Made by a program: the position numbers and the translations under genes. The notes beneath the pieces are model-generated. The model was not told the DNA's origin. It did no database searches and worked only from the letters and a program-made list of their open reading frames with translations. This document shows positions 1 through 5,831 of a DNA stretch of 8,828 bases, piece after piece. Source of the DNA: an uncultured Lachnobacterium sp. (lineage in GTDB: Bacteria > Bacillota > Clostridia > Lachnospirales > Lachnospiraceae); assembly GCA_900549895.1 (NCBI GenBank), contig URQG01000066.1, forward strand, positions 1 through 8,828, written 5' to 3'. Positions within the stretch are counted from its first letter, which is position 1; each line of letters opens with the position of its first letter.

Positions 1-1124
1 GGTTCATGATCCATACGAACCACACGCTGCATAAAAGCATCACGCACCATAAAATTCGTCGCCGAAGTATCTTCATCCAGCAGAAACAGATGACTTCCGG
101 CTTCGATACTTTCCACGATTCCCGCCGCCTGCGACGTGCTTCCGCTGGCATCTTTCGTTGAGAAATCATGCGTATCCGTTTTACTCGGAAGATCATTGAT
201 AAACATGGAGATATCCACATTCTTGATGAATCGTCCATCCTCGGAACGAAGCTTGACCGCTGTATCATCGGCGATCACATACTCTCTGCCGTCGCCGGCG
301 ATATGGTTGTACACACCGAGTTCCAAAGCGGTAAGAATCGTGGACTTACCATGATAGCCGCCACCGACGATCAGCGTAATTCCTTTGCGGATGCCCATGC
401 CACGGATGGTTCCCTTATGCGGAAGTTCCATGGTGACCTCCAAAGACTTCGGCGAGACAAATTCCTTCGCGCCTTTCATCGGGCGGGACGAGATTCCGCT
501 CTCTCGCGGCAGGATCGCGCCATTTGCAACAAATGCCACAAGTCCCATCTCCCTTAAATGCTCGCGGATTGCCTGCTGATCCTCGGCTAAGTCAATCGCA
601 GCTCTGACACTTTTGGCATCCAGATTCTGATAATATAGCGCACGCTCTACGCACACCGGAAGATACTCAAACAAAATCTTATCCAGTTCCTTTGCATTAA
701 TGGTTCTGCCGTTTGCCGGGAATCCAATGGAAAAACGTACCGTAATCTCTTTTGTGCCAACCTCACAGGCCGTACGTCTTAACACTTCCTGACTCGGATG
801 TGATATGGAAATCAGACCGCTTTTGCCCGAACCTTTTGCTTTAAATGTAAATTGACGGATTTGCTTTTCAAACTCACGTAACAGTACATCCGCCAACGCC
901 TCTCTCGTCAAAGGATCCTTCCGTGCAAATTCAGGGAATCCCGCTGCTTTTGCATCTACCACGATGCGCACATCCGATGGTGCCGCAAACGGATCTCCCT
1001 GTACGTGATCGATATGCAAAATATAGTTTGCGAAATGATAACTCCCTTTCAGTGATTTATAGAGCGGATAGCTCTTGTGATCGATATCTCTTAATTGTTC
1101 TCTTAACTCTCTTTCTGCTTGCAT
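1..1124 (-). CDS. ABC-class P-loop ATPase of unknown role (C-terminus cut by window edge)
   Basis: The minus-strand reading frame is open from an ATG at 1124-1122 to the window edge, giving 374 residues without a stop. An AAGGA-like ribosome binding site lies about 10 nt upstream of the ATG. Seen directly: a Walker A variant GGGYHGKST at residues 254-262, and a signature-like SGSTSQA stretch just before a Walker B segment LFLLDED at residues 346-352, followed by TSATNFM. This order and the N-terminal half (KSYPLYKSLKGSY, then RFSIGFPANGRTI) match the 'predicted ATPase of the ABC class' family (ABC_ATPase, PF09818), usually about 560 residues, so roughly the last third is missing. The family has no transmembrane partner and no settled function; it is a cytosolic ATPase. 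The preceding gene (1172-1732) ends 47 nt upstream with no terminator between, so co-transcription is plausible. The family call is from memory of its motifs. Confidence 0.88.
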   Translation of the reverse strand, partial: MQAERELREQLRDIDHKSYPLYKSLKGSYHFANYILHIDHVQGDPFAAPSDVRIVVDAKAAGFPEFARKDPLTREALADVLLREFEKQIRQFTFKAKGSGKSGLISISHPSQEVLRRTACEVGTKEITVRFSIGFPANGRTINAKELDKILFEYLPVCVERALYYQNLDAKSVRAAIDLAEDQQAIREHLREMGLVAFVANGAILPRESGISSRPMKGAKEFVSPKSLEVTMELPHKGTIRGMGIRKGITLIVGGGYHGKSTILTALELGVYNHIAGDGREYVIADDTAVKLRSEDGRFIKNVDISMFINDLPSKTDTHDFSTKDASGSTSQAAGIVESIEAGSHLFLLDEDTSATNFMVRDAFMQRVVRMDHE

Positions 1125-1171
1125 ACTCGTAGTCCTTTTTTGTTCCTATACCTGTCAATTCGGTCATGCGT

Positions 1172-1732
1172 CTACACGCCTAAGTCCACTCGCTCGCCTC
1201 TGGCTTTCATTCCGTCCGTTGCTTTCAGATCCTGCTGATACGGGTTACTCTCATTATAATACTTGATCTGTGTATCGGTCACGCCGCCGGACACATACGA
1301 ACGGCCGCACTCCGGACAGATTGCCGTGTGGATCCGGACGGAAGCAGAAATGACCTTTCCATCCTTCTCAGATGCTTTACTGTATGCATTGGATACATGC
1401 TGACCCTCATGCGCGCGCACCGCAGCCCCTGCTGCTTCCGGTGAAACGTGCGCCGCATTCTTAAACGATACATTTGCCTCATCCGAGCCATCAATATATT
1501 TGCGGTTCTTGCAGGTCTGACATTCCTTTTTTCTGCCATCCTTCTCTTCGACGAAATCCGCTCCTTTGCCGGTTGCATCGTTTTTTCCGGTTTCACCATC
1601 TTTTCCATCGACAGCGTCCGCATTCGGCTTCATTCCATTTGGCATATCATCGGAAACGCCCGGTTTGCCCATATTGAATTGATCTGTGTATCCATATGTC
1701 TGAAAATTGTTATTTACACCTGTTATGCCCAT
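1172..1732 (-). CDS. SprA-related family protein, putative zinc metalloprotease
   Basis: A 186-residue protein from ATG at 1732. The frame is open upstream to a TTG at 1798, but the ATG is chosen because GGAGGG (1739-1744) sits 6 nt before it and a good promoter lies inside the would-be extension. Residues 1-68 are polar and low-complexity (Gly, Asp, Lys, Asn rich), probably disordered. The rest is compact: CQTC at 71-74, DGSDEANVSF at 81-90, an HExxH zinc-protease motif (HEGQH) at 108-112, and CPEC at 139-142 followed by GRSYVSGG. The arrangement CxxC, HExxH, CxxC, then YYNESNPYQ is the pattern I associate with the SprA-related family (PF12118), common in clostridia and uncharacterised. The four cysteines may bind a structural metal. 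No signal peptide or membrane segment is visible, so it is probably cytoplasmic. Protease activity is inferred only from HExxH; the third zinc ligand is not identified. Confidence 0.82.
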   Translation of the reverse strand: MGITGVNNNFQTYGYTDQFNMGKPGVSDDMPNGMKPNADAVDGKDGETGKNDATGKGADFVEEKDGRKKECQTCKNRKYIDGSDEANVSFKNAAHVSPEAAGAAVRAHEGQHVSNAYSKASEKDGKVISASVRIHTAICPECGRSYVSGGVTDTQIKYYNESNPYQQDLKATDGMKARGERVDLGV

Positions 1733-1769
1733 AAGATTCCCTCCGCAGCAAGCATCCTCTTTTGACTCC

Positions 1770-1798
1770 ATTTTACACGCTTTTACTTTTGATTTCAA
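1770..1798 (-). promoter_or_regulatory. Sigma-A type promoter of the SprA-related gene
   Basis: On the minus strand, TTGAAA (1798-1793) is followed by a 17-nt spacer and TAAAAT (1775-1770); both hexamers match the housekeeping consensus at five of six positions. Transcription would begin near 1763, leaving about a 30-nt leader with the GGAGGG ribosome binding site at 1744-1739. The promoter lies within the alternative TTG-initiated extension, which argues against that extension being translated. Confidence 0.6.
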
Positions 1799-1842
1799 TG
1801 CCTCTTACTGCTGTATGAATCAGTCAACCACTTATTCACTTT

Positions 1843-2778
1843 TTATTTCAGCTGCAGCTTCAGGAATGCCTGCTCCTGCGAAGTATCCTCCGGACTCTCA
1901 GCCGGCTGATCCGCCAACTGCCCCATCTGCTCATATGTCAGGACTGCACCGCCGATTCCGATCTCTTGTTCCTGTGTGCTTCCGTCGGTAAAGGTTACCG
2001 TACATGTGATCACGGTATCTCCAAACATTTTATTATACATATCAGCCGTCTCCTGCGGATCCGCACTTCGGTACAACGCCTTTATCTCTTTCTCCGTCAA
2101 AACAGAATCCCCGCAGATATTAATCACCGTATTGTCACTTATCTGCTTATCGTATGCAACCGTGTACGAAGAAAGTACCTTCTGGTTTACTCTCGCTTCA
2201 CGATCCTCTTCTGTCGCTTCGCCGACAGCATAAAGCGTCATTGACTTTCCTTTCTCGGTTTCCTCGACCGTAACAAACGATGATGGTGCGCCTTCATACA
2301 CGCTGGAGTCAATAATCGTACTATCACCTTTTTCCTTGTCAACGACCTCAAAAAAACCATTCTTGATGCTGTACGTTACACTCTTGATCTTGTCACCTTT
2401 TACGGAAAGCGGCATCTCCAGAATAAATCCTGCTTTTTTCCCATGATCGTCATACATAAATCCAAATGTGTCACTCACCGCTTCCTTAATGTAAACCGGA
2501 TTGTCCCTGGTCAGCTCCGCAGCCTGTGCACAGATGACAAACGGGTTTTCCTCTACGCTAACTTCGCCTTGCTCGGTCGATTTGGTATGCGTCATATAAT
2601 GACCTGCGGTTGCATTTCCAACAATGATAAGTGCCGCGCATGCTACCGCAGAAACTCCGATTTTAACGATTCTATTCATATGATAGTTCCTCCTTGCCTT
2701 TTTCACTACAATCTCCGTATCTGCAATTTCCGGTGCAAGGGCCTGGTTTAAGATTTGATCCAGTTTTTTATCCGTCAT
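1843..2778 (-). CDS. Single-pass membrane protein, probable anti-sigma factor
   Basis: A 311-residue protein with three parts: a cytoplasmic N-terminus of about 36 residues (acidic, then basic KKARRNYHMNR), one membrane segment at about 37-55 (hydrophobic run VSAVACAALIIVG), and an extracytoplasmic part of about 250 residues rich in beta-type sequence and charged residues. This topology is typical of anti-sigma factors paired with ECF sigma factors in clostridia, and the gene starts inside the end of a sigma gene. Its ATG (2778) overlaps the sigma stop by 11 nt. GGAGG at 2788-2792, inside the sigma coding region, sits 9 nt before the ATG, so translational coupling is likely. No zinc-type HxxxCxxC anti-sigma motif is seen in the short cytoplasmic part, so the sigma-binding mode is unknown. 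The outer domain presumably senses an envelope signal (inference). No terminator is seen before the next gene. Confidence 0.72.
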   Translation of the reverse strand: MTDKKLDQILNQALAPEIADTEIVVKKARRNYHMNRIVKIGVSAVACAALIIVGNATAGHYMTHTKSTEQGEVSVEENPFVICAQAAELTRDNPVYIKEAVSDTFGFMYDDHGKKAGFILEMPLSVKGDKIKSVTYSIKNGFFEVVDKEKGDSTIIDSSVYEGAPSSFVTVEETEKGKSMTLYAVGEATEEDREARVNQKVLSSYTVAYDKQISDNTVINICGDSVLTEKEIKALYRSADPQETADMYNKMFGDTVITCTVTFTDGSTQEQEIGIGGAVLTYEQMGQLADQPAESPEDTSQEQAFLKLQLK

Positions 2779-3307
2779 ATCCGATGGCCTCCAATTGTTC
2801 TTTTAATATTTCTTTTGCTTTCCGCATCCGTGTCTTTACCGTACTAAGTGGAACATGCAGACATTCAGCAATCTCCTGCATCTTCATTCCCGCAGAATAA
2901 TTCAGATAGACCGGCACTTTGTACTTTTCCGGAAGTGCCGCCACTACGCTTTGAATTTCCTCGATTTCTGCCTGATTTAAGACCTGCTGCTCCGGCGATT
3001 TTTCCGCCTCGCCCGACGGAAACTGCTCTCCCTGTTCCACATGTTCTTCCAAACTACTCATCGGAAGAATCCGGTTGCGGACTGCATATTTTTTCTTTTT
3101 GTTTTTCCACAATAGGATTGCGGTATACAACGCATAACTCTTTACATTTTGCTCTGCATTTAATTGATTTCTCTTTTCCAGCAGCATTAGCATTGTATCC
3201 TGATACAGCTCATTTCCACGTTCCGTATCACCGGCATTCATCCTGCAGAATCGCAGAATATCTTTTCCGTCCCTCATGACAAACTGCTCAAATTCCTGCT
3301 TGTTCAT
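2768..3307 (-). CDS. RNA polymerase sigma factor, sigma-70 family, ECF-like
   Basis: A 179-residue protein from ATG at 3307; AAGGA lies 6 nt upstream. The open frame runs back to 3379, but the extra 24 residues lack a ribosome binding site and cover a palindromic leader, so the shorter form is preferred. Region sigma-2 spans about residues 14-72 (DILRFCRMNAGDTERGNELYQD, core-binding and -10 recognition). A variable, acidic linker with EQGEQFPSGE follows at about 80-110. Region sigma-4 is at about 112-171, with LPEKYKVPVYLNYSAG, then a helix-turn-helix (MQEIAECLHVPLSTVKTRMRKAKEIL, about 142-168) that reads the -35 element. The lack of sigma-1 and sigma-3 and the size fit the ECF group. It is followed directly by the overlapping membrane protein, its likely anti-sigma factor. 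Its target promoters cannot be identified from this window. Confidence 0.9.
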   Translation of the reverse strand: MNKQEFEQFVMRDGKDILRFCRMNAGDTERGNELYQDTMLMLLEKRNQLNAEQNVKSYALYTAILLWKNKKKKYAVRNRILPMSSLEEHVEQGEQFPSGEAEKSPEQQVLNQAEIEEIQSVVAALPEKYKVPVYLNYSAGMKMQEIAECLHVPLSTVKTRMRKAKEILKEQLEAIGYDG

Positions 3308-3322
3308 CCTCTTTCCTTTTCT

Positions 3323-3350
3323 CTTAAATCGATTTAAGGGATTTGCCCTT
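3323..3350. promoter_or_regulatory. Two overlapping dyads in the sigma-factor leader
   Basis: Positions 3323-3338 are a perfect 16-bp palindrome (CTTAAATC/GATTTAAG). Positions 3336-3350 form a second inverted repeat with arms AAGGG and CCCTT around a 5-nt centre. They share three bases, so as RNA hairpins they would compete. They lie 16-43 nt upstream of the sigma start codon, in front of its ribosome binding site. A protein operator or a leader RNA switch are both possible; neither is shown. Confidence 0.4.
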
Positions 3351-3385
3351 ACATAGATATATTGTCCTAACCTGCTCAAAAAGTT

Positions 3386-3841
3386 TTAATTTTCTTCCAC
3401 TCGAACCGGAACCGCCCTCTGCTCCACCGAAGTCGAGAACACAATCTGCGTCTTTGTCCGGCCAAACTGCTGCAATTCATTAATAAAATGGTCCAGTTGC
3501 GCGGTGCTTTCAAACAAAGTCTCAATGAGCATAGAGTAATCGCCGGTCACACAATTGCACTCCACCACATTCGGAATCGCCTCGATAAACGGATAAAACA
3601 CCGGCTTTTGGAGCGGTTCCACTTCCAGATTGATAAACGCTTTAATATGGTAATTGAGATACAACGGATTCACTTTTGCCGTATACCCGGTTACTACCCC
3701 TTCCTGCTCCAGCTTTTCGATTCTCGCCGATACCGACGGCGATGACAAGAACACCTGCGCCGCAATCTCCTTGAGAGGTGTTCGTGCATTCTTTTGCAGA
3801 ATCTGTAGGATCTTCAAATCGATTTTATCAAGTTTTCTCAT
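3386..3841 (-). CDS. Lrp/AsnC family transcriptional regulator
   Basis: A 151-residue protein, the normal length for the family. The N-terminal DNA-binding part (residues 1-50) starts with the characteristic LDKIDLKILQILQKNAR and has a helix-turn-helix at about 21-43 (PLKEIAAQVFLSSPSVSARI). The linker GVVTGYTAKVNP leads into the ligand-binding RAM domain (about 65-142), including the conserved turn CVTGDYSMLIE at 97-107 where effector amino acids bind at subunit interfaces. Family members bind as dimers to octamers or hexadecamers and often regulate themselves and a neighbouring amino-acid gene. Here the gene is divergent from aspartase, so aspA and autoregulation are the obvious candidate targets (inference). 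The start is ATG at 3841, with AGGAGA about 10 nt upstream. Its leader contains an intrinsic terminator. The effector amino acid cannot be deduced from sequence. Confidence 0.92.
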   Translation of the reverse strand: MRKLDKIDLKILQILQKNARTPLKEIAAQVFLSSPSVSARIEKLEQEGVVTGYTAKVNPLYLNYHIKAFINLEVEPLQKPVFYPFIEAIPNVVECNCVTGDYSMLIETLFESTAQLDHFINELQQFGRTKTQIVFSTSVEQRAVPVRVEEN

Positions 3842-3864
3842 TCTAACGCGATCTCCTATACAAC

Positions 3865-3910
3865 AAAAAAGAGAAGGACTCCGTGTCTACGACATCTTTG
3901 TCCTTCTCTT
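3865..3910 (-). terminator. Intrinsic terminator inside the lrp leader (attenuator-like)
   Basis: On the minus strand an 11-bp perfect stem (AAGAGAAGGAC at 3910-3900 pairing with GTCCTTCTCTT at 3879-3869) encloses a 20-nt loop and is followed by a run of T (3870-3865). The loop can form a small inner hairpin, GUGUC/GACAU type. It ends only 23 nt before the lrp start codon, leaving no room for a promoter between them. Any transcript reaching lrp must therefore pass it, which is the layout of a transcription attenuator. Confidence 0.7.
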
Positions 3911-3951
3911 ACTCTTTATCATTTATTTAGATCAATTGTAACACAAATATC

Positions 3952-3980
3952 TTCATAAGACCAGTGCCTTATTATATTAT
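3952..3980 (+). promoter_or_regulatory. Candidate distal aspA promoter
   Basis: TTCATA (3952-3957), a 17-nt spacer and TATTAT (3975-3980) on the plus strand match the housekeeping consensus at four and five of six positions. The leader to aspA would be about 155 nt. It overlaps a minus-strand TATAAT. Confidence 0.35.
3971..3976 (-). promoter_or_regulatory. Candidate -10 element for lrp
   Basis: A perfect TATAAT reads on the minus strand at 3976-3971. The -35 region upstream is poor (AGAAAA or TAGAAA at 17-18 nt), so any promoter here may need an activator. Transcription from it would run through the leader terminator before reaching lrp. Confidence 0.3.
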
Positions 3981-4051
3981 GTTTCATCCATTATTTTCTA
4001 ATTTATTTAGGTTTCTCCCTTCATAATCCGATACTTTTTGGAATATCGCTT

Positions 4052-4086
4052 AAGGTATTTACCTTTGTCCCCGGTAGTGCTATTCT
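4052..4086 (+). promoter_or_regulatory. Candidate proximal aspA promoter with overlapping dyad
   Basis: TTTACC (4058-4063), 17 nt, and TATTCT (4081-4086) form a modest plus-strand promoter, each hexamer at four of six, giving a leader of about 50 nt. The -35 is embedded in an inverted repeat, AAGGTA-TT-TACCTT (4052-4065), a plausible operator for the divergent Lrp regulator. This is inference from position and symmetry only. Confidence 0.35.
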
Positions 4087-4143
4087 CGTCCCATCGCAAA
4101 ACAAGAAAACAATTGCTTATCCTAAACAAGGAGGTTACACGTT

Positions 4144-5562
4144 ATGAAAGAATATACACGTTTAGAATCCGATTCCATCGGAGAAATGGAAATACCCGAA
4201 AATGCCTACTACGGTGTTCAGTCCTTACGAGCCAGGGAAAACTTCCCGATCACCGGCGCGAAACTTCACCCCGTTTTTATTAAGAATCTCGCAAGGATCA
4301 AACGGGCAGCAGCCATCACCAACCGTAAGGCAGGAAAATTAAAGCCCGAAATCTCTTATGCAATCGAATCCGCTGCCAACGAGGTTGTCTGTGGAATGTT
4401 TGACCCTGAATTTATCGTAGACGGAATTCAGGGTGGCGCCGGAACCAGCGCAAATATGAATATGAATGAAGTCATTGCCAACCGTGCGATTGAAATGCTT
4501 TGTGGAAAAAAAGGCGATTACACCATCATTCATCCAAATGATCACGTCAATATGGCCCAGTCCACCAACGATGTCATACCAACTGCCGGTAAATTAACCG
4601 TCCTCGATCTCTTAAAACCTCTGGACAAAAGTCTCCTCCGATTATCCAATGCCCTCTATCAGAAAGCCGATGAATTTGATGATGTGATCAAAATCGGCCG
4701 CACCCAGCTCGAAGATGCTGTTCCGATGCGTCTCGGACAGTCGTTTCACGCATATGCGACCATGATTTCCCGCGATCGCGACCGTCTCATGAAAATCCGT
4801 TCCGAAATGTATACCGTCAACATGGGAGCCACTGCGATTGGAACCGCGATCAACACCTCTTCCTTCTATCTTGCCAATATTGTACCAACCCTCGCCCGTA
4901 TCACCGGTTACCCGCTGACACAGGCAGATGATCTGTTTGATGCAACCGAAAATCTGGATGGCTTTGTCCGTGTATCTTCCTGCCTGAAAGCATGTGCCGT
5001 CAATCTCTCCAAAATGTGCAACGACCTGCGTATCCTTGCCAGCGGCCCGAAGGCCGGTTTCGGCGAGATCACACTTCCTGCAATGCAGAATGGTTCTTCC
5101 ATCATGCCCGGCAAAGTCAATCCGGTCATCCCTGAAGTTGTTTCCCAGGTCGCATTTCACATCATCGGGCACGATACCACGATTACCATGGCTGCCGAAG
5201 CCGGTCAGATGGAACTGAATGCTTTCGAACCGGTCATATTCTATAATCTGTTTGACTCGATCACCACTCTGACCCATGCCGTCGATACACTGGTCGACAA
5301 CTGTATTCTTGGAATTACCGCAAACCGCGAGCGCTGCAAAGAACTCCTTGACGCGAGCGTCGGCATTACCACTGCGCTGTGTCCGTACATCGGCTACAAG
5401 AAAGCGGCCAAACTTGCCAAAGAATCTCTTGCAAATAATGTGCCCGTCAAAACTCTCGTTTTAAAATATCACCTGATGAAAGAAAAAGAGTTAAATGCCG
5501 TTCTTGATCCCTACTCTATGACCGGATCAAAAGATGGCTCCATTCAGGAAAAAGCGATGTAA
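4144..5562 (+). CDS. aspA: Aspartate ammonia-lyase (aspartase)
   Basis: A 472-residue enzyme, full length for aspartases (about 468-478). It converts L-aspartate to fumarate and ammonia as a cytosolic homotetramer. It has all three conserved regions of the fumarase/aspartase superfamily: GGAGTSANMNMNE (97-109, with T101), HPNDHVNMAQSTND (130-143, with S140 and T141), and the signature GSSIMPGKVNP (317-327) on the mobile loop carrying the catalytic serine (S318), with K324 and N326. GRTQLEDAVP (185-194) resembles E. coli AspA. Aspartase rather than fumarase is indicated by PVIPEVVSQV after the signature and by AAEAGQMELN (350-359). AAGGAGG at 4128-4134 lies 9 nt before the ATG. The gene is monocistronic between the divergent lrp and a hairpin terminator overlapping its stop codon. 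Its likely roles are nitrogen release from aspartate and feeding fumarate to anaerobic metabolism. Control by the adjacent Lrp protein is inferred. Confidence 0.95.
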   Translation: MKEYTRLESDSIGEMEIPENAYYGVQSLRARENFPITGAKLHPVFIKNLARIKRAAAITNRKAGKLKPEISYAIESAANEVVCGMFDPEFIVDGIQGGAGTSANMNMNEVIANRAIEMLCGKKGDYTIIHPNDHVNMAQSTNDVIPTAGKLTVLDLLKPLDKSLLRLSNALYQKADEFDDVIKIGRTQLEDAVPMRLGQSFHAYATMISRDRDRLMKIRSEMYTVNMGATAIGTAINTSSFYLANIVPTLARITGYPLTQADDLFDATENLDGFVRVSSCLKACAVNLSKMCNDLRILASGPKAGFGEITLPAMQNGSSIMPGKVNPVIPEVVSQVAFHIIGHDTTITMAAEAGQMELNAFEPVIFYNLFDSITTLTHAVDTLVDNCILGITANRERCKELLDASVGITTALCPYIGYKKAAKLAKESLANNVPVKTLVLKYHLMKEKELNAVLDPYSMTGSKDGSIQEKAM

Positions 5563-5575
5563 TATCGCTTTTTCC
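5547..5575. terminator. Bidirectional terminator between aspA and the cobalamin operon
   Basis: A perfect 12-bp inverted repeat (GGAAAAAGCGAT at 5547-5558 and ATCGCTTTTTCC at 5564-5575) has a 5-nt loop containing most of the aspA stop codon. Each strand ends its stem with five T before CC, so it can act in both directions. It starts inside aspA and ends 2 nt before the stop of the convergent 72-aa gene. The T-runs are part of the stem, so efficiency may be moderate. Confidence 0.7.
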
Positions 5576-5577
5576 CA

Positions 5578-5796
5578 TTAATAGATCTTCTCTATTTCAC
5601 CGTCAATTCCATATATAGACTTAAACTGTTCCAGATCCATCTCCGTTTTGAGCAGCATCACATCCTCAAACTTACCGGTATGAATATTCAAAAAACCGGC
5701 GACCTGCTCACCGGTGCAGATGCTTGCCCGAATGACAGGTTTCAGGTTTGCTTTATCATATGTTTTAACAATTGGTTTCTTTTTAAACAGGCTCAT
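5578..5796 (-). CDS. Small conserved-looking protein of unknown function, end of cobalamin operon
   Basis: A 72-residue protein from ATG at 5796. GAGGTGAT lies 10 nt upstream; the in-frame TTG at 5826 would give 82 residues but has no ribosome binding site and would place the GAGGTGAT inside the coding part. A basic start (MSLFKKKP) leads into KPVIRASICTGEQVAGFLNIHTGKFEDVMLL at about 19-49 and an acidic-basic C-terminus with YGIDGEIEKIY. There is no signal peptide or membrane span. The core resembles a small protein I have seen repeatedly in clostridia, sometimes carrying an 'aspartate dehydrogenase' label; at this length it cannot be a dehydrogenase and I assign no function. It begins 35 nt after the cobI stop on the same strand, so it is likely co-transcribed, and it ends against the bidirectional terminator. 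Confidence 0.75.
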   Translation of the reverse strand: MSLFKKKPIVKTYDKANLKPVIRASICTGEQVAGFLNIHTGKFEDVMLLKTEMDLEQFKSIYGIDGEIEKIY

Positions 5797-5831
5797 ATTA
5801 TGACGTATCACCTCTTTTTTGTCCAAATCAG

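Larger units (their letters stand above)
3842..4143. other. Divergent lrp-aspA control region (302 nt)
   Basis: This is the only gene-free stretch above 300 nt. It holds an intrinsic terminator facing lrp (3865-3910), promoter-like elements in both directions around 3952-3980, a second aspA-facing promoter candidate at 4058-4086, a dyad at 4052-4065, and two exact copies of ATTTATTTAG at 3921-3930 and 4001-4010, exactly 80 nt apart. Much of it is AT-rich. No RNA gene or convincing larger coding region is seen; a 9-codon minus-strand frame at 3927-3956 is discussed as a possible leader peptide. Confidence 0.6.

Noticed and set aside
168..557. Plus-strand open frame of 129 codons near the left edge
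   Set aside because: Shadow of the ABC-class ATPase gene, whose minus-strand frame carries Walker A and B motifs at the same place.
1125..1158. TTGACA at 1158-1153 (minus) as a promoter for the ABC-class ATPase gene
   Set aside because: No acceptable -10 follows at 16-18 nt; co-transcription from the upstream gene is simpler.
1172..1798. TTG start at 1798 for the SprA-related gene
   Set aside because: A consensus promoter overlaps those codons and a strong GGAGGG precedes the ATG at 1732.
3378..3388. AAAACTTTTT on the minus strand as an ECF-type -35 for autoregulation of the sigma gene
   Set aside because: It resembles AAC-type ECF motifs, but no convincing -10 partner at the usual spacing was found and it overlaps the lrp stop.
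4642..5277. A 211-codon open frame antisense to aspA
   Set aside because: It lies wholly within aspA on the opposite strand, has no ribosome binding site or recognisable product, and aspA is a clear full-length enzyme.
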